NCBI GenBank assembly: GCA_964457685.1
Contig: CAYWFS010000018.1
Span: forward strand, 1 to 37,555
Length of the DNA stretch: 37,555 nucleotides
Direction of reading: 5' to 3'
From: UMGS1696 sp964457685
GTDB taxonomy: Bacteria > Bacillota > Clostridia > Oscillospirales > CAG-272
Shown piece by piece: positions 1-7,883 of this stretch (the stretch's first letter is position 1; each line of letters starts with the position of its first letter). Under the pieces are notes generated by a model. That model worked only from the letters and a program-made list of their open reading frames with translations. It was not told the origin of the DNA and made no database searches. The position numbers were made by a program, and so were the translations under genes.

Positions 1-445
1 TTTTTCATTTTTTGCCAAAACTTCCGCTTAATTCCAATTTTTGACTGTAAACCGGGCTGTTTTGCAAAATTTGTGCATTGTGTATAAGTGTAGAAATTTC
101 GACCTCAAATTTGTGCAACTTTCACATATTGCCCTTTTTTATCTTCACAAACACATCACCCACCGCATTTTCTTATGACACTCGGAACGGTAAATAATAT
201 TTACAACAACATTGTTTGTTAATAAAATCGCCATCACAATAATAAAAAACATACCTTAAAACAACTAAAAACGATAAAAAATAAACACTCACAGTAAATT
301 TGAATTACATTACTTTACGCTTTTTCGTGCTGTCACATAAAAGCAATCGAAGGCGGAAAAGACGGGGCGGGGAAGTACGCTTTAATGAAGGACTTTTTTC
401 GGCGAAATAGGTCGTAAAAAGTGTAGTAGCCTTTTCGGGGAACGC
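1..445. other. Non-coding AT-rich upstream region
   Basis: I see no convincing gene in this stretch. It holds two copies of AAATTTGTGCA at 67-77 and 107-117, exactly 40 bases apart. The first copy sits in the near-palindrome TGCAAAATTTGTGCA (63-77). A perfect inverted repeat GTAAAT-AAT-ATTTAC lies at 190-204, followed by AACAA-CA-TTGTT. These could be operator sites for the transporter operon downstream, but no regulator gene is visible and the reading is inference. Confidence 0.5.
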
Positions 446-474
446 TTGACTTTTTTGTGGCATTATGCTATTAT
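446..474 (+). promoter_or_regulatory. Sigma-A promoter P1 of the sugar-transport operon
   Basis: The -35 is TTGACT (446-451) and the -10 is TATTAT (469-474), with a 17-base spacer. A TGC directly before the -10 makes it an extended -10 element. An overlapping TATAAT at 472-477 would need a 20-base spacer and is less likely. Transcription would begin near 481, just before the hairpins at 491-531. Confidence 0.7.
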
Positions 475-490
475 AATGACATATAATTAT

Positions 491-531
491 CGGGATAAGT
501 GCGTTTAGGCACTCCCGGAGGTGCTTTTTTT
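491..531 (+). promoter_or_regulatory. Candidate attenuator: two mutually exclusive leader hairpins
   Basis: Hairpin A pairs CGGG (491-494) with CCCG (514-517), and AGTGC (498-502) with GCACT (509-513) around the loop GTTTAG; ATA (495-497) is bulged. Hairpin B pairs GCAC (509-512) with GTGC (521-524) and is followed at once by seven T (525-531), as in an intrinsic terminator. GCACTCCCG takes part in both, so only one can form. This is the layout of a transcription attenuator, though the sensed signal is unknown. A plain terminator releasing a roughly 50-nt RNA is the alternative. Confidence 0.5.
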
Positions 532-545
532 GTCTCCTCAGCCGT

Positions 546-573
546 TTGAGTTAAAAAAAGCCTTCATTATAAT
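546..573 (+). promoter_or_regulatory. Possible second promoter P2 after the leader terminator
   Basis: TTGAGT (546-551) and a perfect TATAAT (568-573) are separated by 16 bases. This site lies past the T-run of the leader terminator. It could supply transcription of the operon even when P1 transcripts end early. The -35 matches consensus at only four of six bases, so it is weaker evidence than P1. Confidence 0.4.
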
Positions 574-663
574 TAACCGCTCCATCGACTGTGGGTGGAG
601 ACGGTGTGGGAGTGGTCTCGGCGGTCATCGGGGTCACTCAAAAATTTGCAGGAGGAAGGTTCT

Positions 664-3600
664 ATGAGAAAAACCACAAGCAATAAGCTGATAAGCCTGG
701 CTTTGTCGGTTCTTATGACAACATCCGCTCTCGTTTCACCCATTCTGGCAGATGAAACCACAGAGAAGATTGATGTCAAAACGACTCTTCAGGAAATCAG
801 CGAAACCTTTAAATCGATCTCATACGAAGAATACGTCAACAAACATGAAGGTGCTGTTCGAGGAACAAGTACCGTAGTTGTTGCTGCCACTGACTATCTG
901 GCAGATGAAACGACGGCTGAAGTCTCCGTAGTAAGCGATTACGAAGGTAAAAGCGGTAAGTCACTCTTGGTGGAAGACTCCGGTAAGGTGACATGGTCCG
1001 TAAAAGTTCCGAAGGCGGGTCTTTATACAATAACGATCTCGTACTGCTCGGTAACAGATAAGACAAACTCTATCGAACGTGTGCTTTACATCAATGGCGA
1101 AGTACCGTTCAGTGAAGCACGTTATCTTCTCATGAAGAAAACGTGGAAGAATAACTACATCGACGGAAGATTTGAGATGGATGCTAACGGAAACGAGCTT
1201 CGTCCCACTTCCTATGTACAGAAGGAATGGAAGGATTACACCTTCATCGACTCCAACGGTTATTATGCTAACCCCTTCGAGTTCTATCTTGAAGAAGGCG
1301 AAAATACAATCACCCTTGAAGGCGTTCGTGAATCCATGGTCGTAAATGAGGTTACAGTCGCTCCTTATGAAGACAAAATCTCTTACGACGAATACATCAG
1401 CGGAAAGTCCGAAGCTGCAACGACAGAAGTAATTCACCTCGATGCAGAAACTCCCTCCGCTACCTCCGACTATACTGTATATCCGATTTATGACCGTAAA
1501 TCCTCGATTACAGAGCCGCAGGACCCCGCTAAGATAAGACTTAATACGATAGGCAGCGAAAAGTGGCAGACCGTTGGTCAGTGGGTAGAATATGAATTTG
1601 ACGTAGAAACAGAAGGTCTCTATGAGATCGTAATGCGTTTCAGACAAAATGAACAGACAGGTATGTATACCTCCCGTAAGGTATATATCGACGGTGAAGT
1701 TCCTTTTGAAGAAGCTAACTACGCTAAGTTCAATTACTCCTCCGGCTGGCAGGTTGAAGCTATCGGTAACGGCGCCGATACATTCCAGTTCTATCTTACA
1801 CCCGGTCATCACACTCTCAAGCTTGAAGTAACTCTCGGCGAAATGGGCAATGTTGTAAACCAGGTAACAAAGATCGTTGACTCCCTCAACAACGACTACC
1901 TCGAGATCCTTAAGCTCACCGGTACTTCTCCCGACAGCTACCGTGACTACGGCTTCGGTCGTGTTCTTCCCGATGTAATCGAAGACCTTGTTGTTCAGGC
2001 TAACAATCTTACAGACATCGTTGATTACCTCGAGGGTATGGCAGACATTAAGTCCGAAAACTCCTCCACTCTTGAAACAGCAGCTCGTTACTGCCGCCTC
2101 ATGGGTACGGATGAAGACGAAATCGCCAAGAACCTCTCTAACCTTAAAAACCAGGTAAGTACACTCGGTGACTGGGCTTCCGATGCGAAGAACCAGCCCC
2201 TTGAGATAGACTACATCAACATTCAGCCCGCTTCCGTTGAAAAGCCTAAGACAGACGGTAATATCTTCCAGTCTCTTTGGTATGAGATAAGACAGTTCAT
2301 GGCTTCGTTCTATACTGACTATAACTCCCTCGGTAGCTCCGGCGAAGAAGACAGCTATGACAGAAGCGTTGAAGTATGGGTTACAACCGGTCGTGACCAG
2401 GCTCAGATCATCCGTAACCTCATCGATAACGACTTCGGTCCCACAACAGGTATCAACGCTAACCTTAAGCTCGTTGCGGGCGGTACTCTCCTCCCCTCCG
2501 TTCTTGCAGGTGTCGGTCCCGATGTAGCTCTTCCCGGTACAGGTGTTGACCCCATTCAGTACGCTATCCGTTCCGCAGTTATCGCTATGAACCCCGAAGC
2601 GTATGAAGATTCTGCCGATGACGACGCAGATACTCTTGAGTATAACGCAAAGATGCGTGAAATCTTCTCCGATTTCCATGAAATCACAGAAAGATTTACA
2701 GACGCAGCTATGATTCCCCTTTCACTCTACGGCAAGACATACGGTCTCCCCGATACACAGTCTTGGGATATGATGTTCTACCGTACAGACATCCTTGCAG
2801 AGCTTGGTGTTGACGTTCCCGAAACTTGGGACGACCTCCTCGCTCTCATCCCGATCCTCCAGTTCAATAACATGGAAATCGGTATGACTCAGAACTACCA
2901 GACCTTCATGTACCAGATGGGTGAAGAGCTTTGGGCAGACGACGGTATGAGAATTAACCTCGACTCCAATAAGTCCCTCGAAGCTTTTGAAAAGATGTGT
3001 AATATGTTTACGCAGTACTCGCTCTCCGTTGACTACGACTTCGCCAACCGTTTCAGAACAGGTGAAATGCCGATAGCAATCCAGAACTACACAGCGTATA
3101 ACAACATCATCATCTTCGCTACCGAAATCGCAGGTCTTTGGGAATTCGGTCCTATCCCCGGAACAATCCAGGAAGACGGCACTGTAAACAATACTACAAT
3201 GTCCGGCTCCTCCGCTCTCGTTATCATGGCAGGCTCCGAAAATGTTGAAACCGCTTGGGAATTCCTTAAGTGGTACACAGATTCAAAGTTCCAGGTTGAC
3301 TACTCCAACGAGCTTGTTGCAATCCTCGGCCCCGCTGCTAAGAACGCAACCGCTAATATGGAAGCACTTGAAGAACTTCCCTGGACATCCAGAGAATACA
3401 GCCAGCTTATGAAGCAGATGGATAACACATCCGCTATCACAAACTACCCCGGTTCCTACATACTCAGCCGTTATACAAGCTTTGCATTCCTCAATGCTTA
3501 TAACAACAAGGGTGACCCGGTAGATTCACTTCTCGGTTATATTAACACTATTAACAAGGAAGTAAACAGAAAGAGAACTGAGTTTAGTCTCGAAACACTT

Positions 3601-3834
3601 GAGATCGGACAGACTCTCGCCTCTAAACGTCTCGGTCAGGCAACAGAGCTTATAGACGAACTTGACGACGCACAGAAGACATCCCTCGAAACTGTCGTAA
3701 ATGCAATCGCAAACGAAAATATCGAAGAACTCAGAAGTGCAGCATCCGGACTTAATACCTCCGATGAAACAATGGCTCAGCTTTATTCCTACCTCACAGA
3801 CGCTGCAAACGCTCTCGAATCCTACCTCGATTAA
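664..3834 (+). CDS. Secreted carbohydrate ABC solute-binding protein with two N-terminal CBM-like domains
   Basis: Extracellular sugar-binding component of an ABC importer. I chose the ATG at 664 because AGGAGG lies at 650-655, and a typical signal peptide follows (residues 1-29, cleavage after SPILA). An in-frame GTG at 595 gives an implausible N-terminus. The protein is 1056 residues, more than twice the usual 400-450. Two beta-rich, carbohydrate-binding-like repeats (about 60-235 and 245-430) share the motifs YINGEVPF and YIDGEVPFEEANY. A helical linker follows, then a family-1 solute-binding fold from about residue 570 (VEVWVTTGRDQAQ) to about 880, with YGLPDTQSWDMMFYR as the hinge-side ligand segment, and a helical tail. 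No lipobox cysteine lies near the cleavage site, unlike most Gram-positive binding proteins. It is first in a seven-gene unit with four permeases. The substrate is unknown; a polysaccharide or oligosaccharide is inferred from the CBM-like domains. Confidence 0.88.
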   Translation: MRKTTSNKLISLALSVLMTTSALVSPILADETTEKIDVKTTLQEISETFKSISYEEYVNKHEGAVRGTSTVVVAATDYLADETTAEVSVVSDYEGKSGKSLLVEDSGKVTWSVKVPKAGLYTITISYCSVTDKTNSIERVLYINGEVPFSEARYLLMKKTWKNNYIDGRFEMDANGNELRPTSYVQKEWKDYTFIDSNGYYANPFEFYLEEGENTITLEGVRESMVVNEVTVAPYEDKISYDEYISGKSEAATTEVIHLDAETPSATSDYTVYPIYDRKSSITEPQDPAKIRLNTIGSEKWQTVGQWVEYEFDVETEGLYEIVMRFRQNEQTGMYTSRKVYIDGEVPFEEANYAKFNYSSGWQVEAIGNGADTFQFYLTPGHHTLKLEVTLGEMGNVVNQVTKIVDSLNNDYLEILKLTGTSPDSYRDYGFGRVLPDVIEDLVVQANNLTDIVDYLEGMADIKSENSSTLETAARYCRLMGTDEDEIAKNLSNLKNQVSTLGDWASDAKNQPLEIDYINIQPASVEKPKTDGNIFQSLWYEIRQFMASFYTDYNSLGSSGEEDSYDRSVEVWVTTGRDQAQIIRNLIDNDFGPTTGINANLKLVAGGTLLPSVLAGVGPDVALPGTGVDPIQYAIRSAVIAMNPEAYEDSADDDADTLEYNAKMREIFSDFHEITERFTDAAMIPLSLYGKTYGLPDTQSWDMMFYRTDILAELGVDVPETWDDLLALIPILQFNNMEIGMTQNYQTFMYQMGEELWADDGMRINLDSNKSLEAFEKMCNMFTQYSLSVDYDFANRFRTGEMPIAIQNYTAYNNIIIFATEIAGLWEFGPIPGTIQEDGTVNNTTMSGSSALVIMAGSENVETAWEFLKWYTDSKFQVDYSNELVAILGPAAKNATANMEALEELPWTSREYSQLMKQMDNTSAITNYPGSYILSRYTSFAFLNAYNNKGDPVDSLLGYINTINKEVNRKRTEFSLETLEIGQTLASKRLGQATELIDELDDAQKTSLETVVNAIANENIEELRSAASGLNTSDETMAQLYSYLTDAANALESYLD

Positions 3835-3902
3835 TCGTCTATATATAATAAGGTAGAAAAACTGACTGAAACAAAGAAAAATTCTGACAAAGGAGAGAGT
3901 TC

Positions 3903-4850
3903 ATGTCAAACAACACTGAAAAACAAGTCAAGACTCGTAAAGAAATGACTAATGCAGAGTGGACATGGTTCCTCGTGAAGAGAAATAAAACGGCGTATTT
4001 CATGATAGCTCCGTTTATGATACTCTTCTTCCTCTTCACGATCATTCCGGTCGCACTGTCTCTCGTTCTCAGCTTAACGTCGTTCAACATGCTTGAGTTT
4101 CCTAAGTTCATCTTCATGGATAACTACATCACCCTGTTCCTCGACGACGACCTCTTTATTACCGCTCTCAAGAACACACTTATCTTTGCGGCTGTAACAG
4201 GTCCTGCATCGTATATCATTTCCTTCATCGTTGCATGGTTCATCAACGAGCTTAGCCCGAAGATCCGTGCATTCGTAACACTTATCTTCTACGCTCCGTC
4301 CATTGCAGGTAACGTATACCTCATCTGGACATACCTCTTCTCATCTGACCAGTACGGTATCGTAAACGGTCTTCTCATTGAGATGGGCGTAATCGACTCA
4401 CCTATTAAGTTCTTCCAGAATGCAACCTATATCATGCCTCTGTGTATCATAGTTGCTCTTTGGACATCTCTTGGTACATCGTTCCTTTCCTTCATCGCAG
4501 GTCTTCAGGGTATCAACCGCAGCCTCTTTGAAGCAGGTTCTATCGACGGTATCAAGAACAGATGGCAGGAACTCTGGTACATCACTCTGCCTTCCATGAA
4601 GCCTCAGCTGATGTTCGGTGCTATCCTCGCTATCACAGGTTCGTTCGGTTTCGGCGGTATCGTTACTGCACTCGCCGGCAACCCCCCGACAGACTACGTT
4701 GGCTATACACTTACTCACCATCTTGACGAATATCAGAGTAACCGTTGGGAGGTCGGATATGCTTCGGCTATCTCCTTCATCCTCTTCCTCATGATGATCG
4801 GTGCTAACGCCCTCGTAACTAAGCTTATTTCAAAGGTGGGTCAGTCATGA
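3903..4850 (+). CDS. Sugar ABC transporter permease, MalF/UgpA type (pair 1)
   Basis: Inner-membrane channel subunit of a carbohydrate ABC importer, 315 residues. About six hydrophobic segments begin with AYFMIAPFMILFFLFTIIPV near residue 30. The cytoplasmic EAA loop that docks the ATPase is clear near residues 211-237 (EAGSIDGIKNRWQELWYITL, then P). The start at 3903 is preceded by AAAGGAGAGAG. It follows the binding protein by 68 bases, and its stop overlaps the next permease start in ATGA. No ATPase gene is nearby, so it probably shares a general sugar ATPase of the MsmX/MsmK kind. Substrate assignment would rest only on the neighbouring binding protein. Confidence 0.92.
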   Translation: MSNNTEKQVKTRKEMTNAEWTWFLVKRNKTAYFMIAPFMILFFLFTIIPVALSLVLSLTSFNMLEFPKFIFMDNYITLFLDDDLFITALKNTLIFAAVTGPASYIISFIVAWFINELSPKIRAFVTLIFYAPSIAGNVYLIWTYLFSSDQYGIVNGLLIEMGVIDSPIKFFQNATYIMPLCIIVALWTSLGTSFLSFIAGLQGINRSLFEAGSIDGIKNRWQELWYITLPSMKPQLMFGAILAITGSFGFGGIVTALAGNPPTDYVGYTLTHHLDEYQSNRWEVGYASAISFILFLMMIGANALVTKLISKVGQS

Positions 4851-5719
4851 AGAAATTAAGAACAAGAAAGCATCAGGTCGTTCTTAACAGATCGGTCGGC
4901 GGTGACGCAGGTATTACAGTAATACTTACCATCTTCGGAATTTTCATGTTCCTCCCGATGTACTACACCATCATTCAGGCTCTCAAACCCCTGAACGAGC
5001 TGTTCTACTTCCCGCCCCGCTTCTATGTTATTAACCCGACCCTCACAAACTTTACAGACCTCTTCAACCTGATGGCAGACTCTTGGGTTCCGTTCTCAAG
5101 ATATATCTTCAATACCGTCCTCATTTCCGTTGGCGGTACATTCGGTAACCTCGTTCTCGCCTCACTTTGTGCATATGCACTCGCTAAGATCGACTTCCCC
5201 GGAGCAAAGGGCTGCTTCTGGCTCATCCAGAAATCCCTTATGTTTACCGCAACCGTAACCGGTATCGTAAACTTCATCACGCTCTCTATGATCGGCTGGA
5301 TTGATACATACCTCGCCGTAATCGTACCCGCATGGTGCTCCACTCTCGGTCTTTACCTCATGAAGCAGTTCATGGAATCCAACATTTCCACAGAAGTACT
5401 TGAATCCGCAAGACTCGACGGTGCGTCCGAACTCAGAACATTCTGGTCTATCGCAATGCCGATGGTTAAGCCCGGTTGGCTCACACTTATCGTGTACTCC
5501 TTCCAGGGACTTTGGAACTCCGGTCAGTCCTCCTTCATTTACTCCGAACAGCTCAAGACTCTTAACTACGCAATCAGCCAGATCACAGCCGGCGGCGTTG
5601 CCCGTGCAGGTGCGACAGCTGCATCGACCGTTGTAATGATGATAGTACCGATCCTCGTATTCGTTGTATCTCAGTCTAACATCATCGAAACAATGGGTTC
5701 GAGCGGTATGAAAGACTAA
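4847..5719 (+). CDS. Carbohydrate ABC transporter permease, MalG type (pair 1)
   Basis: Second membrane subunit of the first permease pair, 290 residues, with about six membrane segments. The EAA loop reads ESARLDGASELRTFWSIAMP. An N-terminal basic stretch (KKLRTRKHQ) precedes the first membrane helix. Its ATG overlaps the stop of the preceding permease (ATGA at 4847-4850), which points to translational coupling and a fixed 1:1 partner. It is followed after 10 bases by the NHL/Yip1 gene, with the ribosome binding site AAGGAGG in the gap. The family is certain; the substrate is unknown. Confidence 0.92.
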   Translation: MKKLRTRKHQVVLNRSVGGDAGITVILTIFGIFMFLPMYYTIIQALKPLNELFYFPPRFYVINPTLTNFTDLFNLMADSWVPFSRYIFNTVLISVGGTFGNLVLASLCAYALAKIDFPGAKGCFWLIQKSLMFTATVTGIVNFITLSMIGWIDTYLAVIVPAWCSTLGLYLMKQFMESNISTEVLESARLDGASELRTFWSIAMPMVKPGWLTLIVYSFQGLWNSGQSSFIYSEQLKTLNYAISQITAGGVARAGATAASTVVMMIVPILVFVVSQSNIIETMGSSGMKD

Positions 5720-5729
5720 GGAGGAAAAA

Positions 5730-7862
5730 ATGAAGAAATTTATACGCGTACTCCTTATCGCTCTTTGCGTCATGATGCTTCTTCCGTCCGTAGTTTCTGC
5801 GGCAACACCCTACGCAACCTACACATACTCCGCTCAGGGTCAGGTTCTTTCCTCCCCCGCAGCATATGTGCCGGATATGGTGGTTGACTCATCCTATATG
5901 GGTCTGTCAACAGCACTTGACGATCCGAGAGATATGTTTGTCGGTCCCGACCAGAAGGTATATATCGTAAGTGCGGCTTCTTCAAGCGTTATCGTACTTG
6001 ACAGATATTATAAGTTCCTCTTCGAGATCAAGTCCTTTACAAACGAACACGGTGTTCCCGACACCTTCGCAAATCCCTCCGGTGTATTCGTAAATGATGA
6101 TTACATCTATGTATGCGACTCCGATAATAACCGTATCGTAAAGTTCGACATAGAAGGTAACTACATTAAGATCATCGGCAAACCCGAATCTAACCTCTTC
6201 GAAGAAGGCTCCATTTATAAGCCGGTTGCCTGTGCTGTTGACCAGTACGGACGAATCTTCGTAGTTTCTTCCACTACATATCAGGGTATTATCGTTCTTA
6301 ATGACGACGGTGACTTCTTCGGATTCATCGGTGCTCAGAAGGTTTCTATCAGTGCCCTCGATATTCTCTGGAGAAAGATTCAGACAGATGAACAGAGAGA
6401 ATATTCCGAAGAATATATCTCCACAGAGTTCAATAACATCACAATTGACTCCGATAACTTCATCTATGTAACAACATCCTCTATCGACGAGTCCTCTCAG
6501 CAGTCCGCTATTACCGGTAAGTCTAAGTCCTCTGACTACGCTCCCGTTAAGAAGCTCAATGCATCCGGCTCCGACGTAATGAAGCGTAACGGCTTCTATC
6601 CCCCGTCCGGTGAAGTTAAGGTAACAAACCTCTCCACCGCAAATATCACAGGTGCTTCCAAGATTATCGACGCTGCCGTAGGTCCCGAAGGCACATGGTC
6701 AATCATCGACGAAAAGCGTTCCAAGATATTTACCTATAACGATAACGGTGACCTCCTCTTCGTATTCGGAGATAAGGGTAACCAGACCGGTAACATAGAC
6801 TCCGTTGAGGCTATCGCTTACCAGGGTTCCAAGATCCTCGTTCTCGACAAGTCTAACGACAACATCGTTGTTTACAGAAGAACCGAATACGGTGACCTTC
6901 TCCTCAGTGCTATCGAGCATAACAACAACCGTCAGTACGATATGACTATCGATGACTGGACAGAAATCCTCAAAAGAAACAACAACTTCGATACAGCTTA
7001 TATCCAGATAGGTAAGGCACTTTACCGTCAGGGTAAATATGAAGAATCCATGGAATACTTCAAGGCTGCATACGAAACAGAAAACTATTCTCTCTCTTAT
7101 AAGGAAATCCGTAAGGAATGGGCTAACAAGTACTTCTGGATGATTCCGATTATTATCGTTGTCGTCTGCATCCTTCTTGCTAAGTTCTTCGGCTTCGCAG
7201 CTAAGGTTAATAAGAGAACCGCACTCAAGCTCGGAAGAAAGAGCCTCAAGGAAGAGCTTCTCTATGCTTTCCATGTAATCCTCCATCCGTTCGACGGCTT
7301 CTGGGATCTTAAGCATGAAAAGCGTGGTTCCGTAAGAAGTGCTATGGTAATCCTCATCGTTACTATCCTTGCGTACTACTACAACAGTATCGGTCAGGGC
7401 TACATCTTCAGTCCTCGTCCGTCCTCTTCATTCAACGTCATGACGTCCGTGTCTGCGGTTCTTGCACCTCTGCTCCTTTGGGTAGTAGCTAACTGGTGTC
7501 TGACCACACTCTTTGAAGGTGAAGGAAGCATGAGCGATATTTTCATAGCAGCTTGCTACTGCCTCACACCTCTCCCGATCGTTATGATCCCCGTAACTAT
7601 CGCAACAAACTTCCTCACAGAATCTGAGGCAGGCGTAGTTACAATGCTCGTAACCTTTGCTTACATCTGGCTCGGACTCCTCGTTGTGTTCGGAATGATG
7701 GTAACTCACGACTATTCAGCCGGAAAGAATATCATCACCTGCGTAGCAACTATCGTCGGTATGGCATTCATCATGTTTATCGGCATACTGTTCTCCAGCC
7801 TTATGGCAAAGATCGTAAGCTTCGTTACCAACATCGTTGAAGAAATCACATACCGTCTATAA
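5730..7862 (+). CDS. Secreted-domain NHL propeller, TPR and Yip1-like membrane protein
   Basis: A 710-residue protein of unusual domain order. A signal sequence (residues 1-25, ending SVVSAA) leads to an NHL-type beta-propeller (about 50-390), seen as repeated units such as DPRDMFVGPDQKVYIV, FANPSGVFVNDDYIYVCD and NNRIVKFDIEGNYI. A TPR-like helical pair follows (about 405-455: AYIQIGKALYRQGKYEESME). A membrane helix comes next (about 468-490), then a cytoplasmic segment and a C-terminal Yip1-like domain with about five more membrane helices. The propeller and TPR should therefore face outward. It sits between the two permease pairs, and similar NHL/Yip1 genes occur beside DUF5696 and sugar permease genes in Paenibacillus-like loci (from memory). 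A scaffold or sensor for the transporter is a reasonable inference; its function is not established. Confidence 0.8.
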   Translation: MKKFIRVLLIALCVMMLLPSVVSAATPYATYTYSAQGQVLSSPAAYVPDMVVDSSYMGLSTALDDPRDMFVGPDQKVYIVSAASSSVIVLDRYYKFLFEIKSFTNEHGVPDTFANPSGVFVNDDYIYVCDSDNNRIVKFDIEGNYIKIIGKPESNLFEEGSIYKPVACAVDQYGRIFVVSSTTYQGIIVLNDDGDFFGFIGAQKVSISALDILWRKIQTDEQREYSEEYISTEFNNITIDSDNFIYVTTSSIDESSQQSAITGKSKSSDYAPVKKLNASGSDVMKRNGFYPPSGEVKVTNLSTANITGASKIIDAAVGPEGTWSIIDEKRSKIFTYNDNGDLLFVFGDKGNQTGNIDSVEAIAYQGSKILVLDKSNDNIVVYRRTEYGDLLLSAIEHNNNRQYDMTIDDWTEILKRNNNFDTAYIQIGKALYRQGKYEESMEYFKAAYETENYSLSYKEIRKEWANKYFWMIPIIIVVVCILLAKFFGFAAKVNKRTALKLGRKSLKEELLYAFHVILHPFDGFWDLKHEKRGSVRSAMVILIVTILAYYYNSIGQGYIFSPRPSSSFNVMTSVSAVLAPLLLWVVANWCLTTLFEGEGSMSDIFIAACYCLTPLPIVMIPVTIATNFLTESEAGVVTMLVTFAYIWLGLLVVFGMMVTHDYSAGKNIITCVATIVGMAFIMFIGILFSSLMAKIVSFVTNIVEEITYRL

Positions 7863-7883
7863 GCAGAGAGAAGGAGAAAAGAT

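Noticed and set aside
961..2679. A 572-codon open frame on the minus strand within the solute-binding protein gene
   Set aside because: It is antisense to a clearly real gene with a signal peptide and domains. Its predicted protein is Cys/Val-rich without family resemblance, and it follows from biased codons of the sense gene.
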